Of a stretch of 64,000 bases of DNA, positions 26,929-37,109 are shown in pieces. Location of the stretch: positions 17,886,082-17,950,081 of the forward strand of contig NC_067207.1 in NCBI RefSeq assembly GCF_026262505.1. The letters run 5' to 3'. Origin of the DNA: Trichomonas vaginalis G3 (Eukaryota > Parabasalia > Trichomonadida > Trichomonadidae). The position numbers and the translations under genes are program-made. Numbering within the stretch: the stretch's first letter is position 1; each line of letters begins with the position of its first letter. The notes beneath the pieces are model-generated. The model was given only the letters and a program-made list of their open reading frames with translations, ran no database searches and was not told the DNA's origin.

Positions 26929-27513
26929 ATGTACGCTGGGTTTGTTGGAACAGACCGTTGGGAAACTTGTTTGTTAGATGAGAAATATGAAATTCACTGT
27001 TGTGAGTCATTTGAAGTCAGAAACAAAAAGACAAAAAGAGTTTTAAGCGAATGGGAGCAAAATGACGGATATGCTAGGATGAGGATTGGTGGAAAACACT
27101 ATTTTAAACATGTTGTCATTGCAACTCATTTTATACCGAATCCTAACAATCTACCTTTTGTAGACCACATAAACCATATAAGAAACGACAATAGACTTGA
27201 AAACTTACGCTGGGTCACTTGTTCTGAAAACAGTAAGAACATAGGCAAATTTAGAGATATTGTATTCGAATTTGTCGACGAACTAGAAGATGAAGCAATT
27301 GAAATTACAGACTATGGTAAGCATACGTTTGAGTTTTACTACTATAGCGAAGAACAGGACTCTTTCTACCTTTATACCGGCGTAAACTATAGAAAATTAC
27401 AAGTATGTTTTACTAAGGCGGGCTATGCTTATGTAAACACTAGAGATACAGATGGAAAACACGTTCATATATTTCTCAACAAATTCAAGAAGCTATATGG
27501 CATACCATTTTAA
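26929..27513 (+). CDS. HNH homing-type endonuclease (194 aa)
   Basis: The ATG at 26929 gives MYAGFVGTDRWETCLLDEKY, an N-terminal beta segment like that of NUMOD4/HNH proteins. The catalytic part follows: FKHVVIATHFIPNP, then FVDHINHIRNDNRLENLRW and SENSKN, the usual HNH_3 layout with His-Asn-His residues. The C-terminal 80 residues are unassigned. Such enzymes cut DNA at specific sites and spread by homing; within Polintons they are optional passengers. The 5' part is duplicated upstream. Confidence 0.75.
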   Translation: MYAGFVGTDRWETCLLDEKYEIHCCESFEVRNKKTKRVLSEWEQNDGYARMRIGGKHYFKHVVIATHFIPNPNNLPFVDHINHIRNDNRLENLRWVTCSENSKNIGKFRDIVFEFVDELEDEAIEITDYGKHTFEFYYYSEEQDSFYLYTGVNYRKLQVCFTKAGYAYVNTRDTDGKHVHIFLNKFKKLYGIPF

Positions 27514-27550
27514 AACATTTTTTAAAACAGTATATTTTTACATATATTAA

Positions 27551-28410
27551 ATGTTTCAGGTTGAAAAACAAAGAACAAAAGTAGCAGATACAAAACCGTT
27601 AGACTATATCTTTACAAATGCCGGTAGGACTATTTCAGATGAAGAAATTTCATCTGGATCTTACAGGTTTGACTATCCAATTCGTTGGCTTCAAAGTCCT
27701 TCAGATGCAAAGGCAATAGGATTTAGAAGAGTTTTGTTTTCAAATAGAACTAACGCTTTTATGTTTGCAGTATATTTTCATGGTCAGTATAGAGGTTCTG
27801 ATGGTCTAATAGACAAATTTGATGAAATGAGAATCTTTACAATTCGTTCAGACGAAAGTCTTGAAAAAACTCTAAATGACTTTCAAACTCAAATAAACAA
27901 ATACTACTGGGAATTTCAAGAAAAATACGATTCTTTACTAAATGAACATACTATCTGAAACTAGAATATGACAAGATGAACTCCACCGTTTCATTTCAAA
28001 AGATTGAAATTAACCCTCCAAGAGATACAGAGTTTTATTTTGGGAAGTAGACAAACGTTCTTGGGCACAATTTCTTCGGTTACTAAACCAGAACGAACCA
28101 TTACCACCTGACGGTCCGTTTAAATTTATACGCCCACCAACAGATTTGACAGTTTATAGAAACGTGTTCGACCCTCAAAATGTCATGTGTCATGCAAGTT
28201 TCAGTTCAAGCAAACAACAGTTTTCTTTGTATTGGTAAGGACTTTTATGACTTTGCTTCTAAATTCTACGAACCACCTAGTAACAGTTTCTCTGACTTTC
28301 AAGTTTGGTTCACAACAAACGGTGTGCAACATATTATTCCATTGTACTATGACTTTTATCTCGAATTGTCTTTCATATACAACTACGGAAAAGTGCTGAA
28401 AAAGTATTGA
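27551..28410 (+). pseudogene. Diverged, broken relative of the 282-aa virion protein
   Basis: Start TTTTTACATATATTAAATG. The product begins like 22089-22937 (KPLDYIFTNAG, YRFDYPIRWLQ, AIGFRRV) and ends like it (SDFQVWFTTNG...LELSFIYNY), but with many differences between. It is broken. The Maverick therefore carries two paralogues of this protein on opposite strands, one of them decayed. Confidence 0.65.
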
Positions 28411-28740
28411 AAAATATATTTTAGGGTAGAAGGGTATATCTACCCCGTTTTCTACCCTCTTTTCTACCCTCGTAGAAAACACCACAAAACTCTTGAATTT
28501 TGTTGCTGAATTCAATAAAAATATATTTTAGGGTAGAAGGGTATATCTACCCCGTTTTCTACCCTCTTTTCTACCCTCGTAGAAAACACACAAAACTCTT
28601 GAATTTTGTTGCTGAATTCAATAAAAATATATTTTAGGGTAGAAGGGTATATCTACCCCGTTTTCTACCCTCTTTTCTACCATCGTAGAAAACACACAAA
28701 ACTCTTGAATTTTGTTTGCTGAATTCAATAAAAAAAAATA
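28411..28740. repeat. Three tandem 106-bp hairpin units
   Basis: Each unit has AAAATATATTTTAGGGTAGA, a GGGTATATCTACCCC palindrome, two TTCTACCC half-sites and CTCTTGAATTTTGTT. The units begin near 28412, 28519 and 28625. They belong to the same hairpin class as the subterminal repeats but with the ACCCC variant. Confidence 0.85.
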
Positions 28741-28948
28741 TTTTTTATATTTTATTGTAAGAACATGTTAGCAACACAGCACCAAACTCGTTAGTCATGA
28801 ACCCAACTTCAATGTTAGTAGAGATGAAAAGCTTCATCCTTCTTCATATACTTTCGAAACAGAAATCCAGAAGATAAAGCAGGAACTTCTCCAAGGAGAT
28901 TTAGACTGTAGTGCAAAAGATGAAACAAATGAACAGTATCTTTATGAA

Positions 28949-29641
28949 ATGCAAGATATTATAGACCATTTGCCTAAACTACCTGAAATACAACAACAAA
29001 AACTCACTATTCCAGAATTCGATGAAATTGAAGTCAGACTGACTGACTCAGTAGAAATAAAGAAGTTCATACGAAAGGTAAACTATGAGTTTCTTGGATT
29101 TCATTGCAACCACAAAGTCATTGACATATATAAATCTGAAGAATTTAAGACCTACGACAACTTTGTTTCGTTAGTTGCTGAGTGTGTCTTGCAGATAAGA
29201 GATAAAGATAGAAGAGGTAAGGTATGGAACCAACAGATAAAACCAGCAGCCTTTGAGTTAAAGAAGACCATCTACGCCTTACTTGTTTTAGCAGGACAAA
29301 TTTCAGAATATAACGCAAAAATGAACTCACAATGTTCAAAATGTAAAGCAGCAACAAGGAAATATAACTACTCCGTCAAAGAGATAGAAAGAATGAGAAA
29401 AGACCATACTGACTTAAAGAAAGAAGTAGAGAAACCAGCAGAAGATAAAATGGACATGTTGACATTTCTGAACAAAAACTATCCAACTGCTAACGATTTC
29501 CTTCTTTCAGATGTCAAGAAGAAATATAAAGAAACCTTCGGCATAGTTAAAATTTTTGATATCCTTCGTGAAGAAATAGAAGCTACAAAACTGTTTAAAG
29601 TCATGAACCATCACAACATATACCATGTAAAACGCTTATAA
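28949..29641 (+). CDS. Hypothetical helical protein (230 aa)
   Basis: The first ATG of the open frame is at 28949; the frame is open somewhat further upstream without an ATG. The product is mostly helical, with a C-x-x-C pair (QCSKCK) before a coiled coil (about residues 135-165) and a C-terminal NNYPTAND...ILREEIEATK region. It is flanked on both sides by hairpin repeats. The family is unknown. Confidence 0.45.
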   Translation: MQDIIDHLPKLPEIQQQKLTIPEFDEIEVRLTDSVEIKKFIRKVNYEFLGFHCNHKVIDIYKSEEFKTYDNFVSLVAECVLQIRDKDRRGKVWNQQIKPAAFELKKTIYALLVLAGQISEYNAKMNSQCSKCKAATRKYNYSVKEIERMRKDHTDLKKEVEKPAEDKMDMLTFLNKNYPTANDFLLSDVKKKYKETFGIVKIFDILREEIEATKLFKVMNHHNIYHVKRL

Positions 29642-29644
29642 AAT

Positions 29645-29890
29645 AACTGGGGTAGAAAAGAGGGTAGAAAACGGGGTAGATATACCCTTCTACCCTAAAA
29701 TATATTTTTATTGAATTCTGAGTAAAATTCTGAGTAAAATATATTTTAGGGCTTGTGTCAAACCGTTGAGTTTTCACAAAATTTAAAAAATAACGTTTAC
29801 CATGTGAAACGTTTATAAAATAACTGGGGTAGAAAAGAGGGTAGAAAACGGGGTAGATATACCATTCTACCCTAAAATATATTTTTGCTG
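29645..29890. repeat. Two hairpin repeats between genes
   Basis: Two near-identical segments each contain AACTGGGGTAGAAAAGAGGG, a GGGGTAGATATACCC palindrome and AAAATATATTTTT. Both are preceded by a copy of the 3' end of the previous gene (CATGTAAAACGCTTATAAAA and a variant), so the hairpin was duplicated together with that gene end. Confidence 0.75.
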
Positions 29891-29992
29891 AAAAAAATGA
29901 CCAAATTTCATGAATTTCCTTAAGATAGAAAAAATAAAATAAAGTTAGTTTTATTTTTTTTTATTTTTTTATTTTGTATGTAAAGACAGGAA

Positions 29993-30604
29993 ATGTTAAA
30001 CATTGAGTTTGAAACAGTTAAAAAGATAGACAATGACACCAAAATGGTTAGAATCGGTGATTTAAACGTAAGATACTCAAAGAAATACAACAAATATTCT
30101 TTGTCAGACATTATATCTCCATCTGGAAAGAAAACAAACGACTGGGTTAGAATTGCTTCTACTCAGAAAATTTTGACAAGAAATCCTGAGCTTATGATAT
30201 CGGTAAGATTCTATGGAACTACAGCATATCTTATAGACAAAAGTCTTATATCAGTAGTTTTGTTCTGGATTGACCCAGTTGTTGGATATAATTTCATAAC
30301 ATATGGTTCATTCGATACGGAACGTTGCAGTGAAGGCTTACTTTACATCGTTCAGAAACCGAAGGACTTCAACACAAAGAGATATAAGATAGGAAGAACA
30401 TATAATATAAGTAGTAGATATGACTCTACAGTCAATAGAGTTAAGGTTGTGTTTGTTAACGATATGAGAGCTGCTGAAACAGAACTACTTGAAAAGTTTG
30501 AGAAAATGTATGGTGCTCCCACGAAAGGTAAAGAAACTTTCGAAGTAGATGAGATAGATAGTGCTATAAAATTATTTGACGAAGTTGCTGAAAAATACAT
30601 GTAA
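29993..30604 (+). CDS. KilA-N-like plus T5orf172 protein (203 aa)
   Basis: This is the complete version of the gene at the left edge of the window. The N-terminal KilA-N/Bro-like part includes NDWVRIASTQKILTRNPELM. The C-terminal T5orf172 (GIY-YIG superfamily) part has LLYIVQKP, YKIGRTYNISSRYDS, an E-rich helix and GKETFEVDE. It is nearly identical to copy 1. The likely role is DNA binding or nicking in element biology. The next gene, 88 bp downstream, is a second KilA-N protein. Confidence 0.75.
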   Translation: MLNIEFETVKKIDNDTKMVRIGDLNVRYSKKYNKYSLSDIISPSGKKTNDWVRIASTQKILTRNPELMISVRFYGTTAYLIDKSLISVVLFWIDPVVGYNFITYGSFDTERCSEGLLYIVQKPKDFNTKRYKIGRTYNISSRYDSTVNRVKVVFVNDMRAAETELLEKFEKMYGAPTKGKETFEVDEIDSAIKLFDEVAEKYM

Positions 30605-30692
30605 AGCGTTTATTTTTGGTCTTTTGTGAAAGTCAGAAAATAAAGTTAGTTTTTTATAAAATATTTTTTTTATCCGGAATATAAAGACAGAT

Positions 30693-31520
30693 ATGTCAAC
30701 AACAGAGAACACAACAACAGTTATAGTCCATGAAGCCATAAATGAAGAATACGAGTACATACAGTTTAACAAACAGTTACGTCTCATTCGTTCGGTCAAA
30801 GATGACATGTACCAAATGCAAAGTATTTTGAATGCTCTTCGTTCTACAAAGCAAGCATACCATTGGTTTGAAAACCAACAGACAAAAGAACTTTTAGAAG
30901 AATTTCCTCATATGTTTGCTACCCTCGGAAAACCGAGGGTAGAGATTCCGTACGAAAATCGCAAGAATTTGGCTCCTGGTTTGAGAGGTTGGTATGTACA
31001 TAGACTTCTTGTAAATGCTGTTGCAATGTGGGCGTCACCTCGCTATGCTTGTTATATTTTCATGATGTTAGATGAAATTCATAGACAAGAACGTGAAGAG
31101 ATGGAAAAGAAACTTCAAGCAAAAGATGAAGTCATTGAAGCAAAAGACAAAAACATACAGAAAAGAATACCACGTTCGGTACCAAAAGGAAAGGAAAAGA
31201 ACTATAAGTATATGATTTACACTGAAGAGATGGAAAATGAAGAAGACAGAGATATGGTTATGTTGCATTTAGTCAGAAGAAACAACAAAAGCTTTTACGA
31301 CCTTGCTAAGATTTACAAATCTGACAGAAATTGGTTCTATCGCGAAAACTTACCGATTTCAATGACCCCAAATGAAGATGTGAAACAAATAGTTCAAGAT
31401 ACGTTACCTCAAACACACTATGATATTAAAGGTTGTACAATTCTTACATTCAAAGAAGATTTGCCGCTACTGAAGGAAAAGATAACAGAGTATTTCGATA
31501 ACTTCAAAGAGGAAGAGTAA
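30693..31520 (+). CDS. KilA-N domain protein, variant core (275 aa)
   Basis: It shares residues 1-46 and the C-terminal module with the copy 1 gene (674-1513) almost exactly. The KilA-N core in between (about residues 47-130) is a different sequence: HWFENQQTKELLEEF, GLRGWYVHRLLVNAVAMWAS and a different following helix. A short KDEVIEAKDKN insertion lengthens the coiled coil. The conserved flanks with a replaced core suggest exchange of the DNA-binding domain between related elements. Confidence 0.75.
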   Translation: MSTTENTTTVIVHEAINEEYEYIQFNKQLRLIRSVKDDMYQMQSILNALRSTKQAYHWFENQQTKELLEEFPHMFATLGKPRVEIPYENRKNLAPGLRGWYVHRLLVNAVAMWASPRYACYIFMMLDEIHRQEREEMEKKLQAKDEVIEAKDKNIQKRIPRSVPKGKEKNYKYMIYTEEMENEEDRDMVMLHLVRRNNKSFYDLAKIYKSDRNWFYRENLPISMTPNEDVKQIVQDTLPQTHYDIKGCTILTFKEDLPLLKEKITEYFDNFKEEE

Positions 31521-31547
31521 ATGAACCATTTATTTTTCAAGCTTGAC

Positions 31548-32105
31548 ACCAAAGATGGCTCAGGTAGCTCTAGATGGTAAATTGTCTTGTCCGAGTCCTT
31601 CTGGCATTCCGAGTCCTTCCATCCGACAGGAAAAAAATTTCCCGACAACTGGAAAAAAATTTCCCGACAACTGGAAAAAAATTTCCCGACAACTGGAAAA
31701 AAATTTCCTTCCAACTGGAAAAAATTTTCCTTCCAACTGGAAAAAATTTTCCTTCCAACTGGAAAAAATTTTCCTTCCAACTGGAAAAAATTTTCCTTCC
31801 AACTGGAAAAAATTTTCCTTCCGACAGGAAAAATTTTTCCTGTTGTTCGTCCGTAAACCATTCAAATTTTCGAAAATTGAGAACTTTTTGGCCGACCTTC
31901 AGGAAAAATTTTTCCGGACAACTGGAAAAATTTTTCTTTCCGACAGGAAAAGTTTTTCTTTCCGACAGGAAAAGTCCTTCCTTCCGACAGGACACAAACG
32001 AATGTCCGACGTACCACCAAACGAGTCCATTCCAAAGCCAGAAGAACCGACAGCCCCAGCACCACAACAGACTAAGACTCAAACACTTACATTTTCAAGC
32101 TTGAC
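31548..32105. repeat. Variable tandem-repeat cassette, copy 2
   Basis: This occupies the same place as 1541-2007, bounded by ATTTTTCAAGCTTGAC at 31532-31547 and a one-base-shorter version at 32091-32105. The repeats are mostly CCAACTGGAAAAAATTTTCC units; only one ATTCCGAGTCCTTCC unit is present, against about four in copy 1. An ORF at 31555-32190 spans the cassette and runs antisense into the ATPase. The fixed ends contain ATGGCTCAGGTAGCTCTAG and CCGACAGCCCCAGCACC. Confidence 0.7.
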
Positions 32106-33072
32106 TTTTTACAATTTGAACTTTGTTCGCGTAGATGTGAATTCTGAAAGAAGTATGAGGGTCTTGTATGACTTTGTACTTCTCCCATAGTTCATGTCTG
32201 TCAAACTTACCTGCCATGGACTCTTTCATAAGTTCCATGAAATCGTCTTCGGACAATCCGGGGAAAAGTATGATATCAGTAAGTATTCTCTTTACATCCT
32301 TACTTAAACTCTTTGCTGTCTGTACACAAATGACAACAGAGATGTTAAAGTGTCTGAGCTTCTTAAGAATTCGACACATATCTTGTTCTCTGTTCTTTAA
32401 CAAAGGATGAGAAGCAAAGTCATCTAAGATAAGAAGACATCTGTGAGGGTATGTCTTCCAATCGTAAGATTGCAATTTCTTCGAAATGTACTCTATCTCT
32501 TTCTGTTTGTTTCGGAAGTGTTTCTTCTCTAATATTCTCTGCATTTCCTCATTTGGGTCTTTAAACCTCGAATTGACATACTCATTTATAGCATTGTACT
32601 TCAAAACTCTTCTTTGGTACTTCTTTATCCAATCTAACAACTCAGTATCCTTTATACATACTAACTTAGACTTCTTTATAATATCTTTGAACGAATTTAC
32701 GGTTTGGTCAAATTGACCAGAAGTACTACAAATGACTACTAACTCATAGAATGGGTTCTTCTCATCTAGTTCTTGTTGTTGTGCAGCCATTTTAAGATAA
32801 GTGAAAGTCTTACCCGACCCAGGCGGTGCAATTAGACCTGTTATACCATTCTGAGCAAATAAGAACTTGTCATGTATGGGTTTTATCTGAGCATTTTCTA
32901 ACTTCCTCTTGTTCTTGTTTAAAACATTCTCAAATTTCTTGTCAATGTCAGCAAACTTTTTTTCTAACATATTTTTAGAAAAATTAAAATTTTTATCTTT
33001 TTGAAAATGTCTAGCGATTTCGCTATCTATATTCGAGACAAGCTTTTCGACAGCAAAACATCTGTCGACCAT
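32095..33072 (-). CDS. Genome-packaging ATPase (FtsK/HerA, A32-like)
   Basis: An open frame of 325 codons. Walker A is GLIAPPGSGKT near residue 85; Walker B is RCLLILDDFASHPL near residue 210. A VVICVQTAKSL segment after it is the likely sensor strand. Two ATGs are possible: 33072 overlaps the divergent gene at 33007, while 32970 (MLEKKFADIDKK) leaves a 36-bp gap and is more likely. The protein packages DNA into virions in Polinton-like viruses. Its last codons and stop lie within the 16-bp repeat next to the cassette. Confidence 0.85.
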   Translation of the reverse strand: MVDRCFAVEKLVSNIDSEIARHFQKDKNFNFSKNMLEKKFADIDKKFENVLNKNKRKLENAQIKPIHDKFLFAQNGITGLIAPPGSGKTFTYLKMAAQQQELDEKNPFYELVVICSTSGQFDQTVNSFKDIIKKSKLVCIKDTELLDWIKKYQRRVLKYNAINEYVNSRFKDPNEEMQRILEKKHFRNKQKEIEYISKKLQSYDWKTYPHRCLLILDDFASHPLLKNREQDMCRILKKLRHFNISVVICVQTAKSLSKDVKRILTDIILFPGLSEDDFMELMKESMAGKFDRHELWEKYKVIQDPHTSFRIHIYANKVQIVKSQA

Positions 33073-33478
33073 AAAATCTTACATAGTGTAAACAAGAAAG
33101 GTGAATTTGTTCTAAAGTTCTGTTTCTGGGAATATGACAAGAACCATAAAACATTACAAAGAGCAGTCTTAAAATTTGTCAATGACAGACTTGTTGACAG
33201 AGATGACGCCGATTGGAAAGATGAAGTCCAACAAAATTTCTTAGAATGCAAAGAAGACACATGCGCCGTTCTTGAAGATGAAATAGAAAACAGAATAGAT
33301 GAGCTATTAAAGGACAAAGAACTTTTACATAAATATGGTTTGCGCCAAATTTGACATAACTCCACCAGAGAAGAAGAAGAAGAGAGAAAAGAAAGAAAAG
33401 AAAAGTAGAAGAAAAGAAAGTAGAAGAAGAGAAGAAAGAACCAGAGCCAGTTCCAGAGAAAAAGAAATTTGACATGTA
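33007..33478 (+). pseudogene. Lys/Glu-tailed hypothetical protein, broken copy
   Basis: This is the counterpart of 2913-3362 and nearly identical to it, but broken. The conserved body and the K/E-rich tail remain recognisable. It is divergent from the packaging ATPase. Confidence 0.6.
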
Positions 33479-33495
33479 AAAATAAAATTTTATTT

Positions 33496-33915
33496 TTAGA
33501 ACATTTCTGGGTCAATGTCAATGTTCTCTTCCTCTTTAGGGGCAAACACTGGCTTAGACTCTAAAATCTTTTTACCCAATTTACCTTGAACTTCAACTAT
33601 CTTAGACTCATAATATTCATAGTCGTCTGCTTTCTTTGGTTCATAAGGTATAACAAGTTTGTATGCTTTACCTTCTTCGAGTTTTGAGAACTTTCTGTCA
33701 AAATTTTCTTTGACTGTCAACATACCGTCAATGTATAAGTCTTCAAAAGTTGCACCATTTTTAGTCACAATAGCAAACTTAACGGGTTCGATGTTCCAAA
33801 CTTTGTCATATGTAGACTTTTCAAAATGGTAGAAGTAAACATTCAAATAAGCGAATGGGTCTAGTTCTTCTTTGACTTCTGTCATGTACTTGTTTACTGA
33901 GATGAATTTTGCCAT
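33496..33915 (-). CDS. Hypothetical Maverick protein (139 aa)
   Basis: Open, and about 90% identical by eye to 3379-3798 (FISVNKYM, LNVYFYHFE, PVKFAIVTKNG, IDIDPEMF end). The differences are mostly in the middle (TYDKV, YIDGMLTVKE). Conservation of frame and ends between the two copies supports a real gene. A relative occurs in the palindromic mini-element (55464-55940). Confidence 0.65.
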   Translation of the reverse strand: MAKFISVNKYMTEVKEELDPFAYLNVYFYHFEKSTYDKVWNIEPVKFAIVTKNGATFEDLYIDGMLTVKENFDRKFSKLEEGKAYKLVIPYEPKKADDYEYYESKIVEVQGKLGKKILESKPVFAPKEEENIDIDPEMF

Positions 33916-33950
33916 CTTTTCTATCGGATAAAAAATATTTTTTTTAAAAT

Positions 33951-35185
33951 TTACTCATAAAAATTTTTCTTTGTATATACGCCGTTCTGAACATCTAAAA
34001 GATTTTTGACATTTGCCAAGAATGTTCGTTTAGACGCTGTCATATAACCATACTCTTGACAATATTGTTTATATTCATCGTACAATGACCTTTCATCTAA
34101 ACACTCAAAGTTAGTCTCATCTATGAACAGTTCATATACACTCTTGTTTGCTTCTAACAATGTTTGTCTTTCTTCGGTATGTGGAATTTGTCTTGGATTG
34201 AACTTTGAAATATCTAATGTCATAAAATATGAGAACAAGTGGTTGTAAAAGTCAGATGTCAAAGTTTCTGCTAAGTCGTCAAAATATTCTGTATCTTGCA
34301 TATGAGAATCTGACGTTCTGACAACTACATATCTTCTGTCAGAACTTTCTAACTTCATCGGAACAGCATTGTTTGAAACCATAATGAAGTTTGCAACATT
34401 TTCACAAACTCTTTGGTCTTTATATTTTCTTTCAACAACTCCAACTTTGTCTGTTATAAGACTCTTCAAAGCATCTGAGTTCAAAACTTTTGTTGTATCT
34501 ATACTTTGAAGTTCATTGCAAACTATAAGTTTCATATTCTCAATTGAAGAGTTAAATTTACCGCAGATGTTTTCTAAGTTTGTCATATTCGGGTTCGAAT
34601 AGCCCTCTAACAGTTTGCATAAGATATCTGTAAAGAAAGTGTTCTTACCTGTTCCTTGTTTTCCAATTACAATGAGAGCAGTTTCATTTTTAGCACTTGG
34701 ATGTTGTAAGATGTTTGCAAACCAACATAAGATATACTCATAGACTCTTTCGTTTCCATTGCATATAATTTCTTTGACATGGTCTAACCAAGCTCTATAA
34801 CATTTTCTTTCCATTCTACTTGTTCGTATTTATATCCAGTGAAGATAGAATAGAAGTTTGGAGATGGTGTATAAAACTTTATACCACGAACTGAAAAATC
34901 TTCTAACTTTGACAATAAGATATCCCAAGCATCTAACATCTTCATTCCAACTTGTACAACTTTTATTTTCTTAAGTTTCTGTCTACATTCTTGTTCAGAC
35001 ACTATTGTTGCTCTTGGTTTGTTAAAGACAACATCCCATTCTTTCATGACATAACATTCTGGGGCAGAGTCAACATAAATGACTAAACGTTTCAAATTCT
35101 CGACTGCTTTGTTATAGTCTCGAAATGGACACATATTTCTGAATGCTTGGAAGTCATAAAAATCTGAAACATCTATTCTGTACAT
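33951..35185 (-). pseudogene. SF3 helicase / primase-helicase, broken copy
   Basis: Same gene as 3834-5070. GKQGTGKNT, IVCNEL and MVSNNAVP are all present. It starts MYRIDVSDFYDFQAFRN at 35185. It is broken here too, which argues that neither copy in this window makes its own replicative helicase. Confidence 0.75.
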
Positions 35186-35214
35186 TTTTATAAAAATAAA
35201 AAAAAATATTTTTT

Positions 35215-36010
35215 TTATTCTTGACTTTGTTGTTGCATTTGTTGCATTTGTTGTTCTTGAGCTATTTGTTGTTGAAGTTGTTCTTGTAGTACAATACTTT
35301 CACCAGTTGCATCTTCCAATTCGAAACTTTCTGCCGTCATTGACAAATACATAGGACATAAAAGTTTTACAGGAACAAAGTTTGCGTCAACTAAGGTTAA
35401 GTTTATGTTTGCTAAAGTGTTTGAGTTTACTAAAGCTGAAAACTCTGCATTCGAATGAACAATAGGCAAACCAGCAGAGAAAGTGTTGTTTATACGCATG
35501 AGTATCTTTTGGTCATAGTAGTTTCTGTCGACATTCGAATAGCACTTTGAACCTAAGTTTGAAACAATATATAAAATAGGTGTACTTAAAGTCAATGGAA
35601 CAGACAAACCTTGTATGACACCTTTTCCTGTTATAGGAAACTGTTGGTAGTAAAAACCAGATATAAGTTTTGTATTATAGCTCATATCGTTTATAGTAAA
35701 CTCAGTCGGACATCCAAACATAATGAAACCTGCTCTAGTTGCAGCACATGTTACATCCGTCCTTAAAGTATTAATAAGTCAACAAAACCTGTTGGTGGTA
35801 TATCTGAGTAAGTATCTTCAAAGAAGTATTTTTACCATTCACAACAACAAAGTCTTCTGGTGTCAAAAGAGCAAAACAGGCTTTAGTCGTCATCGTGTTT
35901 AAGGTCAGTTTACAATATCGTCCTTGAGGACTTTGTAAGTTTGTTGTTATAGAATTATATGACTCAGGGTTTTTAGTCGTAATAGTATAAACCACTATGT
36001 CTTCTGCCAT
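35215..36010 (-). pseudogene. Minor capsid-like protein, broken copy
   Basis: Counterpart of 5099-5905, nearly identical, with a shorter, differently repeated Q-rich tail. Broken. Confidence 0.5.
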
Positions 36011-36014
36011 TTAC

Positions 36015-36593
36015 TTAGCAAACAAACTTTAATGAAATGTTGTGGTCGTCAAATATTTTTATGACGTCTGGGAAACTATATTTTAAGTTCAACGTTTCAC
36101 CTCCTTTCATAACGTATATCTTGTCAATGACATTATATGAAACACCACAGCAAGCAATGTCGGGTTCTATTTCTTTGATGTTTATATCGTCTGCCTCTGT
36201 CAAAAGTTTCAATAGTTCTTTCAAAATTTCATGAGGTGCGATGACATATGAGTTCACTTTTACAGGGTTGTGTTCGACCAAGTTTAACATTATACCCAAA
36301 GCTTGACAAATCTTCTCCTGAGTTTTAAGTTTGTCTTTAAGTTGTTGGTAGTCGTTTCGAATATCTGCAACAGAACTTAAGTCTCTGCTAACTTCAGGAT
36401 ATGTTGGTTCTTTTACAGGAACAATTGTTATACCATCTTCGTCCTCGTATGGTTTCCCCACTTCAACATCTCTTTCTTTGACATTGACAACAACACTTTG
36501 ACTGTTTGTTTGAGTTGGTGAATTTAACTTCACATCTGCCACCGCCATTAAACCTTTTGAAACACTTACGCTTCTATTTTTCGGAAATGACAT
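36015..36593 (-). CDS. Hypothetical Maverick protein (192 aa)
   Basis: An open frame from the ATG at 36593 (MSFPKNRSVSVSKGL); further in-frame codons upstream overlap the divergent gene and are unlikely to be used. The middle is V/P-rich (GITIVPVKEPTYPEV), then a helical segment, then a C-terminal part with YNVIDKIYVMKGGETLNLKY. It is convergent-adjacent to the minor capsid gene by 4 bp and shares an 18-bp start region with 36612. No family recognised; a virion or assembly role is possible from position. Confidence 0.6.
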   Translation of the reverse strand: MSFPKNRSVSVSKGLMAVADVKLNSPTQTNSQSVVVNVKERDVEVGKPYEDEDGITIVPVKEPTYPEVSRDLSSVADIRNDYQQLKDKLKTQEKICQALGIMLNLVEHNPVKVNSYVIAPHEILKELLKLLTEADDINIKEIEPDIACCGVSYNVIDKIYVMKGGETLNLKYSFPDVIKIFDDHNISLKFVC

Positions 36594-36611
36594 TTTACTT
36601 AGAATAAAAAG

Positions 36612-37109
36612 ATGGACGTATTTGAGTATCTCTTCGAATTGAAGCAAAACAAAGTTTACACACACAAACAATACAAGTTCATTGACAGAGTAGTTCTTTA
36701 CACAAACAATGGTAAATGTTATAGAATAGCAGTCTTTGCTGAACCAAAATATTTTCATAAAGCAAAGAAAGTTGGTATAACTGAAATGGTGAAAGTTCTT
36801 GAAGCAGACAAAAATATAACAACAAAACTTACAGATATTTCTAAAGGTAAGTTTATAATACAATTTTATGTCAAAACTGGCGTACTGTCAATATTTGACG
36901 GAGAGAAGTCAGTTCAAGAACAACTTACTGACCTGCTGCCAAAATCTGCTCGATGGAAGCTGTCGTTATGCCAATCTGAGGAGCCCCAGCAGGTTTCATT
37001 CGAACGAATCTTCAAAAGAGCATCTTCCGTGAAAAGTGCTATTGGTTTTGTAAACTTCTTTGCTTTCAATTCATTTGGACCGTCTCTGTCACCAGTATAT
37101 TGTATTTGA
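36612..37109 (+). CDS. Hypothetical Maverick protein (165 aa)
   Basis: Begins MDVFEYLFELKQNKVYTH. Central motifs are VLYTNNGKCYRIAVFAEPKYF and VKTGVLSIFDGEKS. The last 60 codons overlap the 3' end of the capsid gene on the opposite strand, and their composition there looks antisense-driven, so the real stop may be earlier in an ancestral copy. No family recognised. Confidence 0.5.
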   Translation: MDVFEYLFELKQNKVYTHKQYKFIDRVVLYTNNGKCYRIAVFAEPKYFHKAKKVGITEMVKVLEADKNITTKLTDISKGKFIIQFYVKTGVLSIFDGEKSVQEQLTDLLPKSARWKLSLCQSEEPQQVSFERIFKRASSVKSAIGFVNFFAFNSFGPSLSPVYCI

